NCBI GenBank assembly: GCA_002878375.1
Contig: NIRF01000028.1
Coordinates: 1 to 6,951, forward strand
Direction of reading: 5' to 3'
Length of the DNA stretch: 6,951 nt
From: Dictyoglomus sp. NZ13-RE01
GTDB lineage: Bacteria > Dictyoglomota > Dictyoglomia > Dictyoglomales > Dictyoglomaceae
Shown: in pieces, positions 1 through 4,008 of the stretch
Position numbering within the stretch: position 1 is the first letter of the stretch
How the letters are laid out: every line of letters begins with the position of its first letter
Program-made: the position numbers and the translations under genes
The notes under the pieces: generated by a model
Seen by the model: only the letters and a program-made list of their open reading frames with translations
Told to the model about the DNA's origin: nothing
The model's database searches: none

Positions 1-66
1 GATGAAACTGATCTGTATTATGAACTTTTAGCATATTATGAAGAAAAGAAAAACCAAAAAGCTTAA
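1..66 (+). CDS. 3' end of an unidentified gene (partial)
   Basis: The first 21 codons of the window are open in frame 1 and end at a TAA (64-66). The peptide ends in a charged, tyrosine- and lysine-rich tail (…YYEEKKNQKA). The stop is followed two bases later by a T7 run, the terminator style used throughout this window, which supports a real gene end. The visible fragment is too short to assign a family. Its beginning lies outside the window. Confidence 0.6.
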   Translation, partial: DETDLYYELLAYYEEKKNQKA

Positions 67-68
67 CA

Positions 69-75
69 TTTTTTT
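69..75 (+). terminator. T7 terminator after the upstream partial gene
   Basis: Seven consecutive T residues start two bases after the stop codon, without a GC hairpin. This is the typical form of an archaeal intrinsic terminator. It separates the upstream transcription unit from the promoter at 106-114. Confidence 0.6.
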
Positions 76-81
76 GGTAAA

Positions 82-124
82 ATTATCGGATCGTATTCCG
101 TAATATTTATAAATATCCGATAAT
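82..124 (+). promoter_or_regulatory. Promoter with TATA box inside a 9-bp inverted repeat (candidate operator)
   Basis: A TATA box TTTATAAAT lies at 106-114, within a 14-bp perfect palindrome ATATTTATAAATAT (103-116). It is flanked by perfect 9-bp inverted arms ATTATCGGA (82-90) and TCCGATAAT (116-124), and a third TTCCG element lies at 96-100. With usual archaeal geometry, transcription would begin near 136, giving a leader of about 13 nt that carries GAGGG (137-141) before the ATG at 149. A regulator bound to the arms would cover the TATA box, so repression is the natural reading. The RHH protein encoded at 507-698 is a candidate ligand, by inference only. Confidence 0.65.
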
Positions 125-148
125 ATAATAGTAATTGAGGGAAAAACT

Positions 149-487
149 ATGAGCAAAAAACAAATTCAGACCCAATCGGAAGATAATAGCTCGGATATAG
201 TTCCTATTAGTGAGCTAAAGAGCGAACTGCTGAAGCAGAGGCTCGGAGTTAAGTATTTGCTGAAGGAATTGATAGGAAAAGAGATTGTAATAGTCGATTT
301 CAACCCGAGCGATAATATAGCATGGGCGAAAGTCAACGGAGAAGATGTCAGTATAGCGATAGGGAGCAAAATCGTCCAGAGAAAGCTGTTAGCATTGAGC
401 AAACTGCTGAAGCAGGGAAAGTTGATAAAAGCTAAAGTGGTCGAGAAAAAATCAAAGAGCGGAAACATCTACATTGACCTTGAATAA
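149..487 (+). CDS. Small protein, possible OB-fold nucleic-acid binder
   Basis: This 112-aa protein is first in the left operon. Its N-terminal ~20 residues are polar and probably disordered. Residues 21-45 look helical. Residues 45-75 alternate short beta strands (KEIVIVDF, IAWAKVNG, DVSIAIG). A helix at 76-92 follows, then a terminal strand pair ending SKSGNIYIDLE. A beta-rich core that closes on a lysine/serine-rich strand pair is reminiscent of single OB-fold proteins that bind single-stranded DNA, but no diagnostic motif is present. The ATG is preceded by GAGGG (137-141). A near-identical 19-nt segment occurs twice in the gene (220-238 and 397-415), encoding SELLKQ and SKLLKQ. A replication-associated role is a guess from fold pattern and neighbours; a hypothetical protein is the safe label. 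Confidence 0.8.
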   Translation: MSKKQIQTQSEDNSSDIVPISELKSELLKQRLGVKYLLKELIGKEIVIVDFNPSDNIAWAKVNGEDVSIAIGSKIVQRKLLALSKLLKQGKLIKAKVVEKKSKSGNIYIDLE

Positions 488-506
488 ACATTGACTGGTG
501 CTAAAA

Positions 507-698
507 ATGTCAGAGGGTCAGAAAGAAAAACTCTTTATTCAAAAGTGTTTTACGCTCGATAGGGAAACATTAGCGATAATAACGGCGGTTGCTAATAGCT
601 TTAAGCTGAACGATTCAAGTGCGTTGAGGTTGATAATCTCTGAGTGGTATAAGTATAAGAATCTGGAAACTAAAATAGAGAAAAGACGAGGGCGATAA
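507..698 (+). CDS. Ribbon-helix-helix (CopG/Arc-type) DNA-binding regulator
   Basis: This 63-aa basic protein matches the ribbon-helix-helix layout: a short N-terminal strand (KCFTL, residues 13-17), helix A (DRETLAIITAVAN, 18-30), a turn (FKLND), and helix B (SSALRLIISEWYKY). A lysine/arginine-rich tail ends in KRRGR. RHH proteins dimerise, insert the beta ribbon in the major groove and usually bind inverted repeats, often at their own promoter. I chose the ATG at 507 because GGTG (497-500) sits 6 nt upstream as a ribosome-binding site; a GTG at 498 would add three residues. It is second in the operon and ends just before the next gene. The inverted repeat at 82-124 is a plausible operator. 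Fold assignment is fairly confident; the target is inferred. Confidence 0.82.
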   Translation: MSEGQKEKLFIQKCFTLDRETLAIITAVANSFKLNDSSALRLIISEWYKYKNLETKIEKRRGR

Positions 699-702
699 AA
701 GG

Positions 703-993
703 GTGAGTGAAAAAGCAACAGACGAGATAAAAAAAGAGCTTAACGAAAAGTGCAAAGGTGTGCGTTATTTAGTGGTGTGTCAAGACGATGAAGTGGTGGT
801 GAGAGTCGGACGCTATTACTGGGAAGGAAAAGTGCTTGAGATTGGAAAGCTCGGAATGGTGATATTAAACGGTAATGAAGAGCATTCAATAGCTCTCAAC
901 AAAATCGCTTCGATAACTGTGGTTCAAGACGGTAAATACAGAAAAGCTTTCAGAGAAATATATGGGAAGACTACCATGAGACCTGTGGAATAA
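703..993 (+). CDS. Small beta-barrel-like protein of unknown function
   Basis: The 96-aa protein starts with GTG; GAGGG at 688-692, inside the end of the RHH gene, is the likely ribosome-binding site. After a charged helix (1-17), residues 21-75 form a run of alternating strands: RYLVVCQDD, EVVVRVG, YYWEGKVLEIG, MVILNG, EHSIALNKIASITVV. The pattern 'G-K-V-x-x-I-G…V-I-L…I-x-x-I-x-x-I' resembles small SH3/Sm-like barrels, in which one late strand ends in an isoleucine-rich closing element. The C-terminal 20 residues are basic. RNA or DNA binding would suit an Sm-like barrel, but the Sm signature residues are not clear, so this is a fold-level suggestion only. It lies 4 nt after the regulator gene, in the same operon. 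Confidence 0.78.
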   Translation: MSEKATDEIKKELNEKCKGVRYLVVCQDDEVVVRVGRYYWEGKVLEIGKLGMVILNGNEEHSIALNKIASITVVQDGKYRKAFREIYGKTTMRPVE

Positions 994-1004
994 AGGGGTT
1001 TTAG

Positions 1005-1460
1005 ATGGCGATTTTGCTATTCGATGAAGAAACTATTAACGAAATAATTGGTTTTTTTAATCCCCGAAATAAAAGGTATTATCTTTTTTTGAGAAACCCC
1101 GCAAATAAGCGTTTTGTAAAAAGGGTAAGGACTCTTTATATCTGTATAACCTGTACTTTCAAATCGGTTAGAGCGGATAGGCACTTTTCAAAGAACTTAT
1201 ATGTAGAAAGTCAGGGAATGTCAGAAGTTGGAAGCTCTGAGTGGGAATTATGCGATTCAGACTCATGCTTTCATGAACTTATTGAAAGCAAAATTAGAGA
1301 AGCTCAAGATGTGTGTGAGCGGTGTTTTGCAAATTTTGGTGTTGATTATGAAATAGGTGGAGCAGAATACAGAACCGCTCCCTGCGAAATATATTGTAGA
1401 GCGGGAAGACCTCTATATGGAACTTCAGTTATCAAGAACTGGAGGGAATATAAAACATGA
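1005..1460 (+). CDS. Cysteine-rich protein, probable zinc-binding
   Basis: The 151-aa protein has eight cysteines in four pairs: C47/C50 (CITC), C83/C88, C104/C107 (CERC) and C127/C131 (CEIYC), plus H60 and H90. This could build two tetrahedral zinc sites or, in a hyperthermophile, disulfides. Residues 20-45 are strongly basic (R/K about every third residue), which would suit nucleic-acid contact. GGGG (995-998) lies 6 nt before the ATG. The 3' end overlaps the next start (ATGA, 1457-1460), so the two are probably translationally coupled. Two T7 runs lie within the early coding sequence (1052-1058 and 1084-1090). I do not recognise the family; a zinc-ribbon-type regulator is possible but unproven. 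Confidence 0.8.
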   Translation: MAILLFDEETINEIIGFFNPRNKRYYLFLRNPANKRFVKRVRTLYICITCTFKSVRADRHFSKNLYVESQGMSEVGSSEWELCDSDSCFHELIESKIREAQDVCERCFANFGVDYEIGGAEYRTAPCEIYCRAGRPLYGTSVIKNWREYKT

Positions 1461-1813
1461 AAGCCCAAAAAGTCAAAAGCATGCGAATTGTTTGGAATGT
1501 ATTGAAAGTTGATATCGATAAAGACTTTGAAACAATGATAAAGAATAAACCGCACTATGAAGAATATGTGAACTGGATTTTGGAGAAACTAGGCTACAAG
1601 GTTGAGCAAATACTATATAGGAAAAGCACCAATGGGAAGACGCATGTATATATTTTTTTGAATAAAGCACCAGAAAGCTGGAAGGAATATGTCTTTTTGC
1701 TATTAGCATGTGGAGATGATATAGGAAGATTCAATGTCAATATGATGCGGTTGAAAATGTTCGGAGACCCCTTGATAAAATTCTTTGCGGTTAAACTTAG
1801 AAGTAAAAACTAA
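1457..1813 (+). CDS. Small protein with AEP-primase/RRM-like motif order
   Basis: The 118-aa protein starts at the ATG overlapping the previous stop (ATGA); GGAGGG at 1441-1446 is the ribosome-binding site. Features in order: a strand ending VDID (18-21), a helix and 'ILEKLGYKVEQI' (41-52), then STNGKTHVYIFL (57-68), then LLACGDDIGRFNVNMMRLK (82-100). An acidic DxD after a strand, followed by a Ser/Gly-rich loop and a His in 'HVYI', is the order of motifs I and II in archaeo-eukaryotic primases and related RRM-fold Rep proteins. The GDDxxR…R element follows where such proteins often carry further conserved residues. The protein is far shorter than a working primase, so it may be a minimal domain, a remnant or a lookalike. 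It is last in the left operon and suits a replication module. Confidence 0.8.
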   Translation: MKAQKVKSMRIVWNVLKVDIDKDFETMIKNKPHYEEYVNWILEKLGYKVEQILYRKSTNGKTHVYIFLNKAPESWKEYVFLLLACGDDIGRFNVNMMRLKMFGDPLIKFFAVKLRSKN

Positions 1814-1838
1814 ACCTTTTTTTGGTTTTTTCTACTTT
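1803..1838. terminator. Shared terminator between convergent genes
   Basis: On the + strand a T7 run (1817-1823) and a T6 run (1826-1831) follow the stop of the preceding gene. AAACC (1812-1816) and GGTTT (1824-1828) can form a weak 5-bp stem around the first run. On the minus strand, the same stem is followed by a T5 run (complement of 1805-1809) after the stop of the 70-aa membrane protein. The element can therefore end transcription from both sides. Confidence 0.55.
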
Positions 1839-2051
1839 TCAGCTAATTGTTAAACCCAAAGTAAAACCAACCATAAACTCAATGAAATCGCTCAAGTTTT
1901 TAGTGTCATCTTCATTATCGAGAGCTTGAAAGACGAAAAAAGTTGTTGCTATTGTTAAGGAAGCTATTGGAAAGCTATATCTAATTATAGCACTAAAGAA
2001 ACCAATAGTAAAATGAACATATGAGTGCCATGACCTAAATGGTCTGGTCAT
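1839..2051 (-). CDS. Small two-helix membrane protein
   Basis: This 70-aa minus-strand protein begins MTRPFRSWHS. It has a long hydrophobic stretch at about residues 12-43 (FTIGFFSAIIRY, then FPIASLTIATTFFVF), an acidic loop (DNEDDTKNLSD, 45-55) and a second hydrophobic segment (FIEFMVGFTLGLTIS) at the C-terminus. It is therefore probably anchored by two or three helices. I chose the ATG at 2051 because AGTGAT lies 4 nt upstream; an in-frame GTG at 2075 would add eight basic residues. It lies 41 nt downstream of a 25-aa membrane microprotein, probably on the same transcript, and converges with the left operon. Function is unknown: minor virion membrane protein, superinfection-exclusion or egress factor are all possible. 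Confidence 0.65.
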   Translation of the reverse strand: MTRPFRSWHSYVHFTIGFFSAIIRYSFPIASLTIATTFFVFQALDNEDDTKNLSDFIEFMVGFTLGLTIS

Positions 2052-2092
2052 CTTTATCACTTTTCTTCTTTGCACTTTTTACAAAAAGCATT

Positions 2093-2170
2093 TTAACATA
2101 TCCTTATGACAATAAGCGTATATATGCCTATTATAATCACCACTTCTACAAATGCTCCCAGACCAGACAT
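2093..2170 (-). CDS. 25-aa single-pass membrane microprotein
   Basis: The minus strand encodes a 25-aa peptide beginning MSGLGAFVEV. Residues 6-25 form one hydrophobic helix rich in Ile/Val and end RIC before TAA. Support beyond the open frame: a GGTGAT ribosome-binding site (complement of 2178-2183) 7 nt before the ATG, and a TATA box TTTATAAA (2208-2215, palindromic) whose 5' edge is 45 nt upstream of the start. The same distance is 43 nt for the promoter at 106. It is followed on the same strand by the 70-aa membrane protein. It is too short for homology assignment. A regulatory or helper membrane peptide, or a minor virion component, is conceivable. Confidence 0.55.
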   Translation of the reverse strand: MSGLGAFVEVVIIIGIYTLIVIRIC

Positions 2171-2188
2171 TATATAGATCACCATAAT

Positions 2189-2216
2189 ATTTATAAAGCA
2201 CAAATTGTTTATAAAT
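2189..2216. promoter_or_regulatory. Symmetric divergent promoter with two TATA boxes
   Basis: Two perfect TTTATAAA palindromes (2190-2197 and 2208-2215) sit inside a 9-bp inverted repeat, ATTTATAAA (2189-2197) and TTTATAAAT (2208-2216), with centres 18 nt apart. The left box is 43 nt from the + start at 2233; the right box is 45 nt from the minus start at 2170. Each direction thus appears to use the box farther from its gene, so the two promoters interleave and probably compete for TBP/TFB. Confidence 0.6.
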
Positions 2217-2232
2217 GTTTAGAGTGAGAAAT

Positions 2233-2637
2233 ATGGCTAGGAAAAGAGTATTTAATATGGCTACTCCGGTAAAGATGCAGGGTAAATTGGAAAGACTGCT
2301 TATAGGAAGGATTTCGGAAGAAACTGCACTAACTCTGGCAAGACTCGGAGCTTCACAGTGGAATGAGAGCTTTGGAGTATACAAGAGACTGTATGAGCAG
2401 ATGAAGACTATACTGCAGAAGCAGTTCCCAGATGTTCCGCACGGGCAGTATGGACTTTACAGGAGCTTTATGCTGAAAGCATATAAGAGCATTCCAAAAG
2501 GTGCTGACCCAGAAGCATTGATAAGCGATTATGTCAAGATAACTGGAGTTAGAGAAGATGTGTTGAGGTATCTGCTCGACTACTTTGGACTGATTACGGA
2601 GAGAAGCGGGGAAGAGACTGCACCAACTGGAAGGTAA
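2233..2637 (+). CDS. Helical protein of unknown function
   Basis: This 134-aa soluble protein has a basic start (MARKRVFN). Its predicted helices lie at residues 18-27, 28-64 (ISEETALTLARLGASQWNES… KRLYEQMKTILQKQ), 74-87, 93-104 and 106-122, with a flexible polar tail (ERSGEETAPTGR). No membrane segment or catalytic motif is visible. I chose the ATG at 2233: GAGTGAG (2222-2228) precedes it and the TATA box at 2190 has the expected spacing. An upstream ATG at 2215 overlaps a TATA box, and an ATG at 2257 is an alternative if the nearer TATA box is used. Codons are richer in G/C (CTG, CAG, GGA, AGC) than in the fibre genes, as also in the 69-aa coat-like gene. It is transcribed alone. It could be a DNA-binding or minor virion protein; no family recognised. 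Confidence 0.82.
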   Translation: MARKRVFNMATPVKMQGKLERLLIGRISEETALTLARLGASQWNESFGVYKRLYEQMKTILQKQFPDVPHGQYGLYRSFMLKAYKSIPKGADPEALISDYVKITGVREDVLRYLLDYFGLITERSGEETAPTGR

Positions 2638-2642
2638 AAAAA
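2636..2642 (-). terminator. T7 terminator of the minus-strand pair
   Basis: An A7 run on the + strand gives T7 on the minus strand, 4 nt past the end (2647) of the 108-aa gene. It overlaps the last stop codon of the convergent + gene, so the two units end tail to tail with no spacer. Confidence 0.5.
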
Positions 2643-2646
2643 TACT

Positions 2647-2973
2647 TTATTCTGAATATCTTTTTTTCAGTTCTTCCAGCCGTTTTAACTCATCTTCTGA
2701 AAGCTCGAAGTCTTCTTCTGCTTCAGGTTCTTCAGCTTGTGTCTGCTTTCTTTGTTGAGCTAATATCATCTCCATGAGCCTATCTTCGGGTCTAGTGCTT
2801 TTAGAACCGACCATAGATGAGAACCGCTTCATTAATATTTCAGCTTTTTTGTATTCGTTCATGAATTCAGCTAATATCTTTATAGCTATTTTAATGTCTT
2901 TGAGCGTTATTTCTTCTCTATCATTCGCTCTAACATCTTCTGCTTCAGACTTTGGGGCATTTCTCCCTTCCAA
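2647..2973 (-). CDS. Charged coiled-coil-like protein (TTG start)
   Basis: This 108-aa minus-strand protein is very rich in Glu, Lys and Arg. Residues 1-22 are polar. Residues 23-53 form an amphipathic helix (TLKDIKIAIKILAEFMNEYKK). A short break (SKSTRPED) leads to a second helix (65-79), an acidic linker (EEPEAEEDFE, 81-90) and a closing helix (92-106). It looks like a soluble oligomerisation or scaffold protein, not an enzyme. Its only usable start is TTG at 2973, supported by GGTGGTG (complement of 2979-2985) 5 nt upstream. It overlaps the end of the 95-aa gene by 67 nt, so the two are surely co-transcribed and perhaps coupled. The family is not recognised; a chaperone or scaffold for virion assembly is speculative. 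Confidence 0.75.
   Translation of the reverse strand: MEGRNAPKSEAEDVRANDREEITLKDIKIAIKILAEFMNEYKKAEILMKRFSSMVGSKSTRPEDRLMEMILAQQRKQTQAEEPEAEEDFELSEDELKRLEELKKRYSE
2661..2667 (+). terminator. T7 terminator of the 134-aa gene, inside the opposing gene
   Basis: A + strand T7 run lies 23 nt after the stop at 2637. It is within the 3' coding end of the convergent 108-aa gene, where the complement encodes Lys codons. Together with 2636-2642 it forms an interlocked pair of convergent terminators. Confidence 0.45.
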
Positions 2974-3194
2974 AAGTGCACCACCAACACATTGAGTTCT
3001 TTATTATATTCTATATAGCTTTTTGGGTAAGTTATATTTTTGCTTACAAGACGCTTAACTGTATTTATTATACTTTCTCCAGTTATCACCAGCATTAAGT
3101 GATTGTCATTAACAACTTCAGCTTGACCTTTTAGCCCTAAGTTATTCAAGCGTCTTATGGTTTTTTCAATTACTTCATTCGTCTTGATGCTCAT
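2907..3194 (-). CDS. Small alpha/beta protein of unknown function
   Basis: This 95-aa minus-strand protein has a helix (5-19), a strand pair (GQAEVVNDN and HLMLVITG, 23-39), a helix (ESIINTVKRLVSK, 40-52), a strand pair (SYIEYNKE and LNVLVVHFW, 59-75) and a lysine-rich C-terminal helix. I chose the ATG at 3194, which has GGTGCC 6 nt upstream (complement of 3201-3206). An ATG at 3210 falls on the edge of a TATA box (3214-3221), and the longer reading to 3275 runs through the whole divergent promoter. It is first in a two-gene minus unit, diverging from the coat-like operon. Its strand/helix order resembles that of the + strand 69-aa protein at 3789. Function unknown; a DNA-binding or adaptor protein is possible. 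Confidence 0.78.
   Translation of the reverse strand: MSIKTNEVIEKTIRRLNNLGLKGQAEVVNDNHLMLVITGESIINTVKRLVSKNITYPKSYIEYNKELNVLVVHFWKGEMPQSLKQKMLERMIEKK
2979..2985 (-). promoter_or_regulatory. Ribosome-binding site that fixes a TTG start
   Basis: The minus strand reads GGTGGTG, five bases before TTG at 2973. No ATG or GTG in that frame lies between the upstream in-frame stop (3001-3003) and this TTG, and the next ATG is 37 codons inside. The motif is the same GGTGGT used before the starts at 3789 and 5794. Confidence 0.6.
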
Positions 3195-3213
3195 TATTTC
3201 GGCACCAACCATA

Positions 3214-3221
3214 TTTATAAA
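3214..3221 (-). promoter_or_regulatory. TATA box for the minus-strand pair
   Basis: TTTATAAA lies 20 nt upstream of the minus start at 3194. Usual spacing would place initiation within a few bases of that ATG, implying a leaderless or nearly leaderless mRNA. The box is palindromic, so a contribution to + transcription cannot be excluded. Confidence 0.45.
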
Positions 3222-3229
3222 CCTCCAGC

Positions 3230-3238
3230 TTAAAAAAA
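3230..3238 (+). promoter_or_regulatory. A-rich TATA-like element for the coat-like operon
   Basis: TTAAAAAAA lies about 43 nt before the ATG at 3274, the same distance as the TATA boxes at 106 and 2190 from their starts. The leader would carry GGAGG (3260-3264), the strongest Shine-Dalgarno-like site in the window, which suits a highly expressed virion protein. Confidence 0.4.
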
Positions 3239-3273
3239 TTTTTCCAGAAATATGAGAATGGAGGAAATGAAAC

Positions 3274-3483
3274 ATGTCTCAGGCTACGGCTCCCTCTTGG
3301 AGCGATGTAGTAAACAGCTTCCTTGGTGCAGTCCAGAGTGTGCTGAAGGCTATCGGAGACTGGATAACTAACAATGCAACCGCACTTGCGACTGCTATAA
3401 TCGGAATAGGAGTAGCTTACGGAATCGTCAGGATGGCTATGAGACTGCCTCTAGTGAGGGAGTTCTTCGGAAGATTCATTTAA
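3274..3483 (+). CDS. Candidate major coat protein, single-TM
   Basis: This 69-aa protein has an N-terminal amphipathic helix (WSDVVNSFLGAVQSVLKAIGDW, about 9-30) and a short polar turn (ITNNAT). A glycine-containing transmembrane helix (ALATAIIGIGVAYGIV, 37-52) follows, and the tail is basic (RMAMRLPLVREFFGRF). No signal peptide is visible. Amphipathic helix + TM + positive tail is the plan of helical coat subunits in inoviruses and of small hydrophobic coat proteins in archaeal spindle-shaped viruses; homology to either is not claimed. Expression looks strong: GGAGG 9 nt before the ATG, a dedicated terminator (T7, 3506-3512) and comparatively G/C-rich codons. It heads the structural block. 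Alternatives: a small membrane pore or holin. The structural role is inferred. Confidence 0.82.
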   Translation: MSQATAPSWSDVVNSFLGAVQSVLKAIGDWITNNATALATAIIGIGVAYGIVRMAMRLPLVREFFGRFI

Positions 3484-3505
3484 AACAAAATATTTTAATC
3501 AAATC

Positions 3506-3512
3506 TTTTTTT
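3506..3512 (+). terminator. T7 terminator after the coat-like gene
   Basis: A T7 run lies 22 nt after the stop at 3483 and is followed by more T-rich sequence (3523-3533). It would give the coat-like gene a short monocistronic transcript, with read-through or a new start for the genes downstream. Confidence 0.55.
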
Positions 3513-3542
3513 AACCATAAACTTTTTAGCTTTAGTTTCACA

Positions 3543-3550
3543 TTTATAAG
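3543..3550 (+). promoter_or_regulatory. TATA-like TTTATAAG close to the start codon
   Basis: The motif matches the window's TATA consensus, but its 5' edge is only 19 nt before the ATG at 3562. Conventional spacing would start transcription inside the gene. A weaker CATAAAC (3516-3522) is better placed, 46 nt from the start. Which one works, if either, is open. Confidence 0.3.
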
Positions 3551-3561
3551 TAGTGGTGATT

Positions 3562-3777
3562 ATGGCTGAAGAACTTCCAGTTTTGCTGACTGGAACTACT
3601 GGAGCAGAAGAAGAAGCTCGGAGCACAATAGGAACAGTATTAGCTCAAATATTTACCATCATAAGAAACATATTGAACTATGTGCTTGAATACTCTAGAA
3701 GATTCTTCCAATGGGCTGGAGAAAATCCATTATACGCAACTTTATTTGTAAGTAATTTGATAATATGGTTATCGTGA
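3562..3777 (+). CDS. Second coat-like small membrane protein
   Basis: This 71-aa protein has a polar acidic N-terminus (1-20, with EEEAR). An amphipathic/hydrophobic helix follows (STIGTVLAQIFTIIRNILNY, 21-40), then a basic-aromatic segment (SRRFFQW) and a C-terminal TM helix (LYATLFVSNLIIWLS). I chose the ATG at 3562 because GGTGAT (3555-3560) lies immediately upstream; GTG at 3553 would place the start inside that site. Its plan mirrors the preceding 69-aa protein, including a shared W-x3-N…A-T segment at the helix-to-TM turn (WITNNATALAT against WAGENPLYAT). A minor coat subunit or a diverged paralogue is likely. It leads a run of genes joined by 5-12 nt gaps. Confidence 0.8.
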   Translation: MAEELPVLLTGTTGAEEEARSTIGTVLAQIFTIIRNILNYVLEYSRRFFQWAGENPLYATLFVSNLIIWLS

Positions 3778-3788
3778 GGTGGTAATAG

Positions 3789-3998
3789 ATGGAAGGACTG
3801 TTAGGCGGAATATTGAACCAGCTAAAAGCAAGTGGTCTTAATGCTAAAACAGGATTGGAAAATGGAACCGTAATAATAGAGTTTTCAGCAGACGATATAA
3901 AGAATGCTATAACCAAAGGAATGAACGAACAAGCTAAAAAGCTGATAGATCTCGAACTCCATGAGGGTAAAATGACCATAAAAATAAAGCTGTTCTAA
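3789..3998 (+). CDS. Small soluble alpha/beta protein
   Basis: This 69-aa protein starts 5 nt after GGTGGT (3778-3783). It has an N-terminal glycine-rich helix (MEGLLGGILNQLKASG), a strand pair (LNAKTGL, then GTVIIEFSA), a helix (DDIKNAITKGMNEQAKKL) and a final hairpin (IDLELHEG, KMTIKIKLF). There is no TM segment. Located between coat-like and large membrane-associated genes, it may be a virion assembly or linker protein. Its helix-hairpin-helix-hairpin order resembles the minus-strand 95-aa protein (2907-3194), with a similar 'GL…strand…S/G-x-x-I-x-N-x-x' section. That may be common descent or a common small fold. Family not recognised. Confidence 0.8.
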   Translation: MEGLLGGILNQLKASGLNAKTGLENGTVIIEFSADDIKNAITKGMNEQAKKLIDLELHEGKMTIKIKLF

Positions 3999-4008
3999 GT
4001 GGTGATAA

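Noticed and set aside
2035-2091. 18-codon minus-strand frame (MLFVKSAKKK…) between the two membrane protein genes
   Set aside because: No GGTGAT-type ribosome site, overlaps the start of the 70-aa gene, and its composition reflects an AT-rich spacer.
2040-2165. 8-bp inverted repeat TGGTCTGG / CCAGACCA near the starts of the two minus-strand membrane genes
   Set aside because: The arms are about 110 bp apart and short; each falls within coding sequence, so chance is the simpler explanation.
2079-2384. 101-aa minus-strand reading across the divergent promoter
   Set aside because: It runs through both TATA boxes and antisense to the 134-aa gene, and conflicts with the better supported 25-aa frame.
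3195-3275. N-terminal extension of the 95-aa minus protein to an ATG at 3275
   Set aside because: It would span the TATA boxes and the start of the divergent coat-like gene; the ATG at 3194 has its own ribosome site.
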